From Nocardioides thalensis (lineage in GTDB: Bacteria > Actinomycetota > Actinomycetes > Propionibacteriales > Nocardioidaceae), in assembly GCF_013410655.1 (NCBI RefSeq), contig NZ_JACCFP010000001.1:1883501-1947500 (forward strand): a DNA stretch of 64,000 bases. The letters run 5' to 3'. This document shows positions 7,873-16,141 of this stretch, one piece after another (positions within the stretch are counted from its first letter, which is position 1; each line of letters starts with the position of its first letter). The translations under genes and the position numbers were made by a program. The notes under the pieces were generated by a model. It ran no database searches, was not told the origin of the DNA, and saw only the letters and a program-made list of their open reading frames with translations.

Positions 7873-8559
7873 CTACTCGGACTCGATCGAGACAGTCACC
7901 GTCTTGCGGGCGATCCGTGCGCCGTATCGGTCGAAGTAGGCGAAGCGGACCGCGTCACGAGGGTCGCCCGCGGGGACCTCGCCGGCGAACGCGCCGTCGA
8001 CCACGGCGAAGGACCGCCTCCAGCCGTCGCCGCTCACCTCGACGCGCGCGACGGCTTCTCGTACGCCGGTGAAGTCGCCGTAGACCACCGCCGGACCGTC
8101 GGCCGACGTCTGCCAGTGGACGCCACGGCGCGGGTCGGTCGCCTCGCCGGGGTTCCACCGCCAGCAGCCGACGCCGAAGTCCTCAGGACGCTCTCTGTCG
8201 CCGGTCATGTCGCGGATCTCGCACTGGCCACCGGTCGTGTCGGCGCGCCAGACGCGGGCCTGCTTGCCGTTGCTGAGCGGGACGTCGGCGATCAGGCGCT
8301 CGCCGTCGATCGGGTCCGGCCACCCGTCGTCCCCGCCGCGGATCTGCTGGAAGCGCTCCGCGACGATCTCCGGGACCAGGCCGGTGCCGTAGGCCGCGCC
8401 GCCGGCGACGACCACGCCGGAGAGCACGAAGGCGGCCGCACGGCGTCCGCGCCGCTTGCGCCGCGGGGCGGGCGAGCTCAGCACCGACGCGAGCATGGCG
8501 TGCGAGTGCTCGTCGGACAGGTGGTCGGCCCGGGGTCGGATCTGGTCGAGGACGTTCAC
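7873..8559 (-). CDS. Probable anti-sigma or membrane-anchored partner of the adjacent sigma factor
   Basis: The 228-residue product begins with GTG at 8559, overlapping the stop of the sigma gene (GTGA). It has a soluble N-terminus of about 35 residues, a basic patch (PRRKRRGRR), one membrane segment (AAFVLSGVVVAGGAAYGTG, about residues 41-60), and an extracytoplasmic domain. This is the layout of anti-sigma or sensor partners encoded behind ECF sigma genes. I do not see a zinc-binding HxxxCxxC motif, so it is not a ZAS-type anti-sigma factor. Function is inferred from topology and coupling. Confidence 0.55.
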   Translation of the reverse strand: MNVLDQIRPRADHLSDEHSHAMLASVLSSPAPRRKRRGRRAAAFVLSGVVVAGGAAYGTGLVPEIVAERFQQIRGGDDGWPDPIDGERLIADVPLSNGKQARVWRADTTGGQCEIRDMTGDRERPEDFGVGCWRWNPGEATDPRRGVHWQTSADGPAVVYGDFTGVREAVARVEVSGDGWRRSFAVVDGAFAGEVPAGDPRDAVRFAYFDRYGARIARKTVTVSIESE

Positions 8560-9089
8560 TGCACGCTCCTGCTCAGGGGGAGGGGATTCGACGACGTGCT
8601 CTCGATGCGGGCTCGGGCGCGGTGCAGCCGCATCCGGAGGGTGCCGGGCCGGCAGCCGAGCACCTCGGCCGCCTGCTCCGTGGTGAGGCCCTCCCACGCC
8701 ACGAGCAGCAGCGCCTCGCGGTCCTGCTCGGGCATGGCGGCCAGCACCCGCAGTGCTTCCGCGCGCTCGGTCGCGGTCACGCCGGTGTCGGCGCCCGTGG
8801 CCGCCGAGGTGTCGAGCAGCTCGAGGCGCTGCTCGAGGCCGGCGCGGCGGCGCAAGGAGCGATGGTGGTTGCGGACGTGCCCGCGTGCGACGGAAATCAG
8901 CCAGGGGAGCGGCTCGGAGGGGATCGTCTCCCAGGTCCGCCAGGCGGTCAGGAAGGTGGACGCCGCGACGTCGTACGACGCGTCGCGGCCGACGTGTCGC
9001 TCGGCGTACGCGACGACACGCCTGATGTGTGCGTGCCAGCACGCCTCGAACTGGTCCGCGTCCACCTGGGCTCCGTTCCTCGGGCTCAC
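8556..9089 (-). CDS. ECF-type RNA polymerase sigma-70 factor
   Basis: A 177-residue sigma factor. Region 2 spans about residues 12-80 (DVAASTFLTAWRTWETIP, PWLISVARGHVRNHHR). Region 4 spans about 110-165, with LPVxM-like MPEQDREALLLVAWEGLTTE, AAEVLGCRPGTLRMRL and HRAR. A GTG start at 9089 is used. Its stop overlaps the start of the membrane partner gene at 8559, so the two are almost certainly co-translated. Promoter specificity cannot be read from the sequence. Confidence 0.8.
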   Translation of the reverse strand: MSPRNGAQVDADQFEACWHAHIRRVVAYAERHVGRDASYDVAASTFLTAWRTWETIPSEPLPWLISVARGHVRNHHRSLRRRAGLEQRLELLDTSAATGADTGVTATERAEALRVLAAMPEQDREALLLVAWEGLTTEQAAEVLGCRPGTLRMRLHRARARIESTSSNPLPLSRSVQ

Positions 9090-9164
9090 ACTAGGGAACG
9101 TCCGGCACGGCGGTGGGTGTCACCGCGGAATCGCCTGCGATGTCGATCGCCGGGCAGCCGCCCG

Positions 9165-10574
9165 TCAGGCGGCTCTCGTGGGTGGTCTGGCTCGGGCGGG
9201 GGTGAAGGACCATCGGTTGCTGGTGTCGATGGGTGGTGGGGGTGTCCACGCGGGTCTGCCGGTGTCGTCGTCGATGGCGACGGTCCAGGGGGTGCGGTGG
9301 ATGGCGGTGTGGTGTTTGCGGCAGAGCAGGATGAGGTTGTGCAGGGCGGTGGTGCCGCCGTCGGCCCAGTGGTGGATGTGGTGGGCGTCGCAGGCGATGG
9401 GGAGGCGGTTGCAGCCGGGGAAGGCGCAGTGTCGGTCGCGGAGGACGAGGGCGTTCCAGATGGCGGTGGGGACGGTGCGGGTGGTGCGGCCGATGTCGAG
9501 GATCTGCCCGGGGGTGCCGAGGACGGTGGGGATGATCTCGGCGTCGCAGGCCAGGCGTCGTACCGCAGTGGCGGAGAGCCGGTCGCCGGAGGGGAGGTGC
9601 CCGTCGGTGTCGAGGTGCCCGGTCTCGGTGAGGCGGGTGGTCAACGCGTCGAGCGATGTGGTGATGGTGATCCGGGCGGTGGTGCCGTGGGCGTGGGGTA
9701 GTGAGTCGGTGGCTTGGAGGCGGCGGGCTGCTTCGACGAGGGCGTCGAAGAGGCGGGCGCCGGACTCGCGGGGGTCGCGGCCGTCGTGGCGGCAGTCGGG
9801 GTCGGGACACCCGTGGGTGATGGCCTGCCCGGTCTCGGGGTCGCGCCACTTGGTGTGGTCGGGTTCGCCGCCGCAGGCGCCGGGCTCGGTGACCACGGGC
9901 GCGGCCAGCGGCATCAGGGCGGTTTTGACGAGCTCGGTGTCCTCGGCGGTGCCGTAGCCCTTGATCTTGTAGCCGCCGAGCTTGTCCTTGGTGAAGGACA
10001 AGTAGCGGGCGCGGTGGGCGGAGCGTTCGGCCTTGTCCTTCTCGGTGTCCCACGCCAGCAGGGTGCCGTCGGGGTCGAGGTCGTGGATCACGTCACCGAT
10101 GGCGTGGTCGAGGTCGGTGGCATCACGCTGCTCGCCGACCGCCAGGTCCAGCAGCTTGCCGGCGGCTTGTTCGCGGAGGTCGTCGACGTGGGGGAGCTTC
10201 GCCACGTTGGACCCGATCACGCTGGCCTGGGCCAGGGACACCTCCCCGGCGGTCATCGCCTCCCGCACGTGGGGGAGGTCGGCGGTCTGCTTCGCCACGC
10301 GCAGGTAGGTCGCGCCGGTGCCTTTGTGGCCGCCCAGGAGATGGGTGAGGAAGTCCTTGGTCGTGGCCCAGCCCAGCTTGTCGGCGGCGCCGGTGGCCTC
10401 CAGCTGCTCGGCGACCTCGACCAGGGCCGCGTCGGCGTACGCGCGGATCCTCGCGATCGCCACCGCGGCCTCAGGAAGCAGGGAGTCCTCGACCTGGTCC
10501 CACTGCCCGCCGGCGAGGTCCGCGCACGCCTGTACCGCGGCTGCGGCCGTGTCGAGCGCGGTGGTGGAGGTCAT
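9165..10574 (-). CDS. DUF222/13E12-family HNH endonuclease
   Basis: A 469-residue protein with the N-terminal DUF222 region (helical, about residues 1-330) and a C-terminal HNH nuclease motif: CAFPGCNRLPIACDAHHIHH, then a LLCRKHHTAIH segment. Actinobacterial genomes carry many copies, and the M. tuberculosis versions are the REP13E12 proteins. A perfect mycobacterial-type SOS box lies 13 bp upstream of the ATG, so DNA-damage induction through LexA is expected. The biological target is unknown. Flanks show no integrase or attachment site. Confidence 0.85.
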   Translation of the reverse strand: MTSTTALDTAAAAVQACADLAGGQWDQVEDSLLPEAAVAIARIRAYADAALVEVAEQLEATGAADKLGWATTKDFLTHLLGGHKGTGATYLRVAKQTADLPHVREAMTAGEVSLAQASVIGSNVAKLPHVDDLREQAAGKLLDLAVGEQRDATDLDHAIGDVIHDLDPDGTLLAWDTEKDKAERSAHRARYLSFTKDKLGGYKIKGYGTAEDTELVKTALMPLAAPVVTEPGACGGEPDHTKWRDPETGQAITHGCPDPDCRHDGRDPRESGARLFDALVEAARRLQATDSLPHAHGTTARITITTSLDALTTRLTETGHLDTDGHLPSGDRLSATAVRRLACDAEIIPTVLGTPGQILDIGRTTRTVPTAIWNALVLRDRHCAFPGCNRLPIACDAHHIHHWADGGTTALHNLILLCRKHHTAIHRTPWTVAIDDDTGRPAWTPPPPIDTSNRWSFTPARARPPTRAA

Positions 10575-10586
10575 GCGCTCATCCTA

Positions 10587-10602
10587 TCGAACAACTGTTC
10601 GA
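10587..10602. promoter_or_regulatory. LexA SOS box
   Basis: TCGAACAACTGTTCGA fits the mycobacterial LexA consensus TCGAAC-N4-GTTCGA exactly. It lies 13 bp upstream of the HNH endonuclease ATG at 10574. In M. tuberculosis, 13E12-family genes are among those reported to carry SOS boxes, which agrees with this placement. Confidence 0.8.
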
Positions 10603-10737
10603 ACAGCAAGGGTTGTGGGGGTCTGCTTTCGAGGAGTTTCTCCGCCTGCCTGGCGCCCGAAAGGCAAGGGCGACCGACCGGCGGCCTTGTTCGTGCCCAG
10701 CCGTCTGAACCTCGACCACAGCAGACCGGGCGGCCGC

Positions 10738-10890
10738 CGGAGGTTTCGAGGCTTTTCGCTGCGCTCGTCGCACCTCAACCACCGGCGGGTTCCCGCGGCG
10801 CTCGTCGCACCTCAACCACCGGCGGGTTCCCGCGGCGTTCGTCGCACCTCAACCACCGGCGGGCTCCTCGCTGCGCTCATCGCACTCGAC
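10738..10890. repeat. Tandem copies of the dispersed GGTTTCGAGG/ACCTCAACCACCGG repeat
   Basis: The element begins GGAGGTTTCGAGG and contains GCACCTCAACCACCGG. A 37-bp unit occurs at 10764-10800 and 10801-10837, with a diverged third copy from 10838 and a decayed fourth near 10876. There are no unique spacers, so it is not a CRISPR array. Between the genes ending at 10574 and starting at 10970 (395 bp) I see the SOS box, this repeat block, and the promoter region of the GFA gene, but no gene. Confidence 0.8.
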
Positions 10891-10969
10891 GCGACGCCCT
10901 AGTGTTCTCGATCGTCGAGACGATCGACTGACGGAAGCCCGCGTCCACCTGCGGGGGAAGGGTGAGCTT

Positions 10970-11371
10970 ATGTCCGACGTGTCCGAGGCCCGCGGGCGCT
11001 GCCTGTGTGGCGGCATCCGGTACGACGTCCGCGGCGAGCTGCGTGCGGTGATCGATTGCCACTGTGAGCGGTGCCGGCGGTTCACCGGTCACCACATGGC
11101 CACGACATCGGCGATGGTGGACGCCATCCACGTGGAGGACGAGGACGCCCTTCTCACCTGGTACTTCCCGGTCCCGGACGCAGGCTACGGATTCTGCTCC
11201 CGGTGCGGCTCGTCGCTGTTCTGGCAGTCGTCGGAAGACCCGGCGAGGCGGGCGATCTGCGCAGGCACACTGGATCCGCCCACCGGGCTGCGGACCGTCC
11301 AGGCGTGGTGGACCAGCCAAGCGAGCGACTACTACTCGCGGCCCGACCTCCCGGAGCTCGAGACGGAGTGA
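10970..11371 (+). CDS. GFA/CENP-V family zinc protein
   Basis: A 133-residue protein with three cysteine motifs: CLCGGIRYDV, CHCERCRR and CSRCGSSLFW. These are the zinc ligands of the glutathione-dependent formaldehyde-activating enzyme (GFA)-like fold. Actinomycetes lack glutathione, so the named GFA reaction is unlikely and the physiological substrate is unknown. It stands alone, divergent from the HNH gene and convergent with the SDR at 11413. Confidence 0.8.
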   Translation: MSDVSEARGRCLCGGIRYDVRGELRAVIDCHCERCRRFTGHHMATTSAMVDAIHVEDEDALLTWYFPVPDAGYGFCSRCGSSLFWQSSEDPARRAICAGTLDPPTGLRTVQAWWTSQASDYYSRPDLPELETE

Positions 11372-11412
11372 CGCCGGCACCTCGCGCTGTTCGACGGACC
11401 ACGAGGTGTCCG

Positions 11413-12132
11413 CTACTGGTTCGCAGCGGCGACGAGACCCGCGTTCTGCCGTTCGAGCGCCTTGGCCACACCCTTGTCCCAGCCCTCGGCGATCCCCTGC
11501 GAGTAGGGATCCGGGAAGATCTCCTCCTCGCCGCGGTCGAGCCCATCGAGGATCGCTCGGGCCACGGACTGCGGCTTCGACTTCGGGATGTCGAGGTCGC
11601 GCACCATGTCGGTGTCCACGGGCCCGGGCAGCACGGCGTGGACGTCCACGCCCTGACCGGCGAGGGTCGCGCGCAAGGTCTGCGTCAGCGAGAACGCCGC
11701 CGCCTTCGAGATCGAGTACGCCGGACTGATGGGCACGGCGGCCACCGCAGCCAGTGACAGCACGTTGACGATCGCTCCCCGTGACTCGACGAGCCGCGGG
11801 AGGAAGGCCTGTGTCACCGCAAGGGGACCGAAGAGGTTGACCGCGAGCTGCTGCTCGAGGGCAGCGCGGTCGGTCAGGTCGTCGTAGCCGTAGACGCCCG
11901 CGTTGTTGATGAGGACGTCGAGCGATCCGACGGCCTCGCCGGCGCGCCTGACCTGGGCGGCGTCCGTCAGGTCGAGGACCAGCGGCGTGACGCGCTCATC
12001 CTCATGAGCGAGGGCCTGCCGGGTGCCGGCGTACACCCGCTGCGCTCCCCGCAGCAGCGCCTCCTCCACCAAGGCCTTCCCGATGCCGCGGTTGGCTCCG
12101 GTGACCAGGACCGTCTTGTCGCTGAGCGTCAT
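11413..12132 (-). CDS. SDR family oxidoreductase
   Basis: A 239-residue short-chain dehydrogenase with VTGANRGIGKALVEEAL, the NNAG motif, Ser in VLSLAAVAA, and the catalytic YSISKAA. The N-terminal region resembles the small SDRs found next to stress regulators. It is divergent from an ECF sigma gene with a SnoaL domain at 12284, and the 151-bp gap contains an inverted repeat, so joint control is plausible. Substrate unknown. Confidence 0.75.
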   Translation of the reverse strand: MTLSDKTVLVTGANRGIGKALVEEALLRGAQRVYAGTRQALAHEDERVTPLVLDLTDAAQVRRAGEAVGSLDVLINNAGVYGYDDLTDRAALEQQLAVNLFGPLAVTQAFLPRLVESRGAIVNVLSLAAVAAVPISPAYSISKAAAFSLTQTLRATLAGQGVDVHAVLPGPVDTDMVRDLDIPKSKPQSVARAILDGLDRGEEEIFPDPYSQGIAEGWDKGVAKALERQNAGLVAAANQ

Positions 12133-12185
12133 CTGTTCTCCTTCTGAGGGTGATCCGAGCTGTCAGAGGTGGAGACACCACGGCA

Positions 12186-12224
12186 GCCGAGAATTGGGCT
12201 GCGGAAGCGCGCCCAGTTCTCGGC
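12186..12224. promoter_or_regulatory. Inverted repeat in the SDR/sigma divergent region
   Basis: GCCGAGAATTGGGC (12186-12199) and GCCCAGTTCTCGGC (12211-12224) are inverted copies with one mismatch and an 11-bp spacer. The position between divergent starts suggests an operator or transcript hairpin. No known regulator is recognised. Confidence 0.5.
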
Positions 12225-12283
12225 CCGCCCGGTGTCAGTACGTAGGAGGACCGACAGATCCGGCGGAGCAGGGGGTGTGAGGC

Positions 12284-13294
12284 GTGACGGCGACCGAGCT
12301 GCTGGCGAGGGCACAGGCCGGTGACGGCGATGCGTTCCGGGAGCTGGCCGAGCCCTATCGCCGGGAGCTGCACCTCCATTGCTATCGGATGCTGGGCTCC
12401 TTCCAGGACGCCGAGGACGCCGTGCAGGACACGCTGGTCGCGGCGTGGCGGGGGCTCGACCGGTTCGAGGGGCGGTCCTCCGTCCGCACCTGGCTGTATC
12501 GCATCGCTACCAACCAGTGCCTCAACACGCTGCGCGCGGCCAGCCGTCGCCCGGCAAAGGAGTGGGACGTGCCCGGCATCGAACCGCCAGACCCGACCAG
12601 CCTGGGCGAGATCGCGTGGCTGGAGCCGTATCCGGACGCGCTCCTCGACGGGGTCCCCGCAGCGCCCCTCGGCCCGGAAGCACGCTATGAGCAGAAGGAG
12701 TCGATCTCGCTGGCGTTCGTCACCGCGCTCCAGGTGCTGCCGGCGCGCCAACGCGCCGTCCTGATCCTGCGCGAGGTGCTCGGCTATCCAGCTGTAGAGG
12801 TCGCCGACATGCTCGACTCGTCCGTCGAGTCGGTCACCAGCGCCCTCAAGCGGGCACGTGCCGCAGTGCAGCGGCGAGTCCCGCCGACCACACAGGCCGA
12901 CGCACCCCCGATGGCCGCCTCGCCGGTCGAGGAGGCGCTCGTGGCGAGGTTCGCCCGCGCCTACGAAACGGGTGACATCGACGCCCTGGTCGCGCTGCTC
13001 ACCGACGACGTCCGCGTCTCGATGCCGCCGATGCCGCTGGAGTACGAGGGTCGCGACGCCGTCGCCGGGTTCTACGGCGCGCTGCTGAGCGCCGACCGGA
13101 AGTACCACCTGGTGCCGACCCGCGCGAACGGTCAACCGGCGTTCGGTACCTATCTGCGTACGGCGGACGGCGCCCGGCGTGGGATCGGGCTCGTCGTCCT
13201 CACCCTGGCCGGCGACCGGGTCAGCGAGGTGACCCGTTTCGAGAGCAGCGTCCTCCCGTGGTTCGGCCTGCCCCGCTGCCTACCCGGTGGCTGA
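12284..13294 (+). CDS. ECF sigma-70 factor with C-terminal SnoaL-like domain
   Basis: A 336-residue protein. Region 2 (about 10-80) includes HCYRMLGSFQDAEDAVQDTL and RTWLYRIATNQCLN. A linker contains EIAWLEPYPDALLDG, a segment typical of the SigX5/SigG-like ECF group. Region 4 (about 140-190) includes LPARQRAVLILREVLGYPA. The C-terminal part (about 205-330) is a SnoaL/NTF2-like domain of the type that regulates these sigma factors in cis. No separate anti-sigma gene is adjacent. Its last 15 bases overlap the convergent DUF4383 gene. Confidence 0.8.
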   Translation: MTATELLARAQAGDGDAFRELAEPYRRELHLHCYRMLGSFQDAEDAVQDTLVAAWRGLDRFEGRSSVRTWLYRIATNQCLNTLRAASRRPAKEWDVPGIEPPDPTSLGEIAWLEPYPDALLDGVPAAPLGPEARYEQKESISLAFVTALQVLPARQRAVLILREVLGYPAVEVADMLDSSVESVTSALKRARAAVQRRVPPTTQADAPPMAASPVEEALVARFARAYETGDIDALVALLTDDVRVSMPPMPLEYEGRDAVAGFYGALLSADRKYHLVPTRANGQPAFGTYLRTADGARRGIGLVVLTLAGDRVSEVTRFESSVLPWFGLPRCLPGG

Positions 13295-13720
13295 TCCGTC
13301 CGCCTCGATCAGCTGGGTCCCCGCCGCGCGCTCGGGGAACGTGAGCCTCCGCAGGACGAGCAGGGCCAGCAGGAAGACCACCGTGACGACGTGGAAGACG
13401 ATGTCCGCGGTCGCGTCGGGGAGGTAGAGGACCCACGCGGGTCGGTCGTCGACGGCGTTCCACGCAGCAGCGGCCAGCACGACGACCGAGGCGGCCCAGA
13501 CGTAGACCCGGGCGAGGAAGTCGTCGGTCATCGCCCACAGGCCCGGCAGCCAGGTGATCAGGCCGGCGGCCGCGTGCCACCCGTTGAAGTCGATGCCGAG
13601 GAACTTCTCGGTGGTGGCGTCGGCGCCGATCGCGAACGACGGGTTCGTGATGAACCCTCCGACGGCGATCGCCAGGTGCAGCACTACGTAGGCGCCCAGC
13701 GCCTTCTGCCAGAGGCTCAT
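13280..13720 (-). CDS. DUF4383-like four-helix membrane protein
   Basis: A 146-residue protein with four predicted membrane helices, including AYVVLHLAIAVGGFI, AAAGLITWLPGLWAM, YVWAASVVVLAAAAW and HVVTVVFLLALLVL. The pattern fits the DUF4383 family of actinobacterial membrane proteins. Function is unknown. The 3' end overlaps the convergent sigma gene by 15 bases. A copy of the dispersed repeat lies just upstream of its start. Confidence 0.65.
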   Translation of the reverse strand: MSLWQKALGAYVVLHLAIAVGGFITNPSFAIGADATTEKFLGIDFNGWHAAAGLITWLPGLWAMTDDFLARVYVWAASVVVLAAAAWNAVDDRPAWVLYLPDATADIVFHVVTVVFLLALLVLRRLTFPERAAGTQLIEADGSATG

Positions 13721-13751
13721 CTGCTCGATGACGCACGGCGACCGCCGGGCG

Positions 13752-13800
13752 CCGGAGGTTTCGAGGCACCTCGCCTCGCTCGTCGCGCCTCGACCACCGG
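13752..13800. repeat. Copy of the dispersed GGTTTCGAGG/CCACCGG repeat
   Basis: The element runs CCGGAGGTTTCGAGG to GCCTCGACCACCGG, with palindromic ends. It lies between the stop of the gene ending at 13809 and the start of DUF4383 at 13720, on the upstream side of the latter. Confidence 0.75.
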
Positions 13801-13808
13801 CCCGCTCC

Positions 13809-15059
13809 TCAGACCGGGGTGATCGGCAGCGACCGCCGCGGCTGGAACTCGAACGCGGTGCCGGTGCTGAACTTCGTCACCGCGACCTCGTCCGCCTCCT
13901 TCGCCGGGGAGTCGCCCAGCACGACCGTCGCGAGCCACTCCTCGTCGGAGCCGGCGACGGAGACGTCGAGCCGCGGGTCCAGCCCGCGCACCGCGGCCTG
14001 GAGCGCCGCCACCCACTGCGGCCCGCAGAGCGAGATCCAGGCCTCGTCCTCGTGCGCGGCGCCGCGCCGTACGACGACCGTGGCGCCCGCGGCGGACGCG
14101 TCGACGTACGCCGCCGGGTTGAGGAGCGGGTGGACGGAGAGCAGCCGCACCGCGGCGGCGACCCGGTCGGCCGCGGCGTCCAGCCCCAGCGCGCGGGCGA
14201 GCCGCTCGGAGGCGATGCCGGCCACGCCGACCAGCTGCTTGCGCCGGATGCGCCGCACATCGTCGTCGGTCTCGGCGCGCTCCGAGAGGGCGAGCGCGAA
14301 CGCCCGGTCGAGGAGGTGCATCTGGAGGCACACCTCGTCGGCGATCCGCACGAGCGCGGACTTGGAGAATGCCGCGAAGTCGACGTCGGACAGCAGCGGG
14401 CCGCTGTAGTCGGCGAGGCCCTCGTCGGACCGGTCGATCGGCGCGAGCTCGAGGGTGGCCGCCCGCGACCGCTCGTTGACCGCGAGCGCCGGGATGCCCT
14501 CGGCCTCGGGGTAGGACTCGTCGATGATCACGGTCCACGCGCAGTGGGGCTGCCGGTCGGCGGGCCGCCGGGGCGGCCGGTGGATCGGCCGCACCTGGGC
14601 CTTCGGGTTGGAGGCCACGGCGGTCGCGTCGAACGTCGGGTCCTCGATGTCGTGGCACATCGAGCGCACGTAGTCCTCGCCCATCGGCTCGACGTCCATC
14701 AGCGCGCCACAGTGGTCGAGGTGGAACTCGCCGTGCCACGGGTCGTGCACCGTGTAGCGGAAGTCCATGAACTGCGGGGGAGCGCCGATGTCGAGCTGGA
14801 GGCCCTTGAAGATCGTGACCACGTCGCCCTTGCCGGCCACGGCAGGCGCGTAGCCGAGCGCCTGCTGCATCCGCCGGGTGTAGATCGGGCTCGCCGCCGC
14901 CCACTCCTCGATCGCGATCTGCGCCATCTCCTCGCGCCCGAACGCCGAGATGCACCACGCCATGCCGGAGCGGTCGATCAGCTGACCGATCAGGAGGAGC
15001 TCCGGTACGACGACCGCGAGCTCCTCGCGGGTCAGCGCCTCGAAGCGGCTGCGGGTCAC
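13809..15059 (-). CDS. Conserved protein of unknown function, in a KstR-box operon
   Basis: A 416-residue soluble protein with no signal peptide. I do not recognise the family. Visible features are a central HDPWHGEFHLDHCGAL segment rich in His, Asp and Cys that could bind metal, followed by SMCHDIEDPTFDATAVA, and a long helical C-terminal half. The GTG start at 15059 overlaps the stop of the DapB-fold gene (GTGA), so it is the third gene of the leftward operon behind the KstR box at 16997. The tight coupling implies that it works with the DapB-fold and LLM enzymes. Confidence 0.6.
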   Translation of the reverse strand: MTRSRFEALTREELAVVVPELLLIGQLIDRSGMAWCISAFGREEMAQIAIEEWAAASPIYTRRMQQALGYAPAVAGKGDVVTIFKGLQLDIGAPPQFMDFRYTVHDPWHGEFHLDHCGALMDVEPMGEDYVRSMCHDIEDPTFDATAVASNPKAQVRPIHRPPRRPADRQPHCAWTVIIDESYPEAEGIPALAVNERSRAATLELAPIDRSDEGLADYSGPLLSDVDFAAFSKSALVRIADEVCLQMHLLDRAFALALSERAETDDDVRRIRRKQLVGVAGIASERLARALGLDAAADRVAAAVRLLSVHPLLNPAAYVDASAAGATVVVRRGAAHEDEAWISLCGPQWVAALQAAVRGLDPRLDVSVAGSDEEWLATVVLGDSPAKEADEVAVTKFSTGTAFEFQPRRSLPITPV

Positions 15060-16141
15060 CGCTTGAACCTGCCGGCGAACGCGCGCAGGGGCAGATCGGC
15101 GCTCGTGACGACGCCCGGGGGAGCTGCGACGACCGCCTTGATCGCGTTGAGGGCGGGCATGCCGGTGACGGTCATCCCGATCGCGGCGAACGCCTCGACG
15201 CTGCTGAAGTCGGTGCCGGGCTTCGGCAGGATCATGTGCTTGCTGTAGATCACCGGGTCGCCCTCGATGTGGGTGATGTAGCAGCCCTTGATGTCCCAGC
15301 TGGGCGCGGTGTGCGGAGTCATCTGCCACTCGAGGCGCAGCTCCACGCGCGGGACACCGGCCACCTTGCCGACGTACGAGAAGCAGGCGCCGCCGAGCGA
15401 TCCCTCGGGCAGCCGGAACCAGCCGAGGTCGATGTCCTTGGTGCACGCGCCCAGCTCGTAGACGAACTCCACCTCGTCGAGCTCGAGGTCGAAGCAGTCG
15501 GCCATCAGCCGGACGCCGTCCTCGAACACCCGGGTGCCGAGCTCCAGCTTGCGGGGCACCTCCGGGTCGGTGACCGGCTCGCCGAAGCCGCAGTTGCGCC
15601 AGGTGTCGGCGGAGTGGTGGCAGGAGACGTCGACGGACTCGACGTTGGTGACCTTCTCGATCTCGGTGACGTCGGCCGAGTGCACCACGGTGAGGATCTG
15701 CGCGAGGCCGGGGTTCATGCCGGTGCCGTAGAAGGTCGCGCCGCCCTTCGCGCACGCGGCGGCGAGCCGCTCGCCCTCGGTGCGACCGTCGGCACCGACC
15801 TTGTTGGTGTCGCGGTGGTGCCCGGTGATCCAGTCGGCGGTCGTCACGACGTCGATGCCGGCCTCGAGCACCCGCTCGTAGAGGTCGATGTCGGGCCACA
15901 CGCCGTGGAAGGTCAGCACGTCGGGCCGCGCGGCGAGGATCTCGTCGACCGAGCCGGTCGCCACCACGCCCACCGGCCCGATGCCCGCGAGCTCGCCCGC
16001 GTCGCGGCCGACCTTGTCGGGGGAGTAGCAGTGCACGCCGACCAGCTCGAGGTCCGGCTGCTCCTGGAGCCGCTTGATCATCTCGGTCCCGACGTTGCCC
16101 GTCGCGACCTGGAACACCCGGATCGGGGCCGCCGCGCTCAT
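15056..16141 (-). CDS. DapB-fold NAD(P)-dependent dehydrogenase, paralogue of 5528
   Basis: A 361-residue protein with VFQVATGNVGTEMIKRL, then YSPDKVGRDAGELAGIG, the same signature as the protein at 5528-6646. A second conserved stretch is YGTGMNPGLAQILTVV. The ATG at 16141 overlaps the LLM stop codon (ATGA) and its own stop overlaps the next gene. It belongs to the dihydrodipicolinate-reductase-like family of unknown substrate. Both paralogues in this window sit in KstR-box operons, which points to a role in steroid metabolism (inference). Confidence 0.65.
   Translation of the reverse strand: MSAAAPIRVFQVATGNVGTEMIKRLQEQPDLELVGVHCYSPDKVGRDAGELAGIGPVGVVATGSVDEILAARPDVLTFHGVWPDIDLYERVLEAGIDVVTTADWITGHHRDTNKVGADGRTEGERLAAACAKGGATFYGTGMNPGLAQILTVVHSADVTEIEKVTNVESVDVSCHHSADTWRNCGFGEPVTDPEVPRKLELGTRVFEDGVRLMADCFDLELDEVEFVYELGACTKDIDLGWFRLPEGSLGGACFSYVGKVAGVPRVELRLEWQMTPHTAPSWDIKGCYITHIEGDPVIYSKHMILPKPGTDFSSVEAFAAIGMTVTGMPALNAIKAVVAAPPGVVTSADLPLRAFAGRFKR

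Noticed and set aside
9165..10574. DUF222-HNH gene as a mobile element or homing endonuclease
   Set aside because: No intein or intron context, terminal repeats or integrase is visible. The family is common as a single chromosomal gene.
10764..10890. Possible CRISPR array from evenly spaced repeats
   Set aside because: The 37-bp units are directly adjacent with no unique spacers, and no cas genes are near. The same element occurs singly elsewhere.
11413..13294. SDR and ECF sigma factor as part of the steroid regulon
   Set aside because: No KstR box is near them. The divergent region has only an unrelated inverted repeat.
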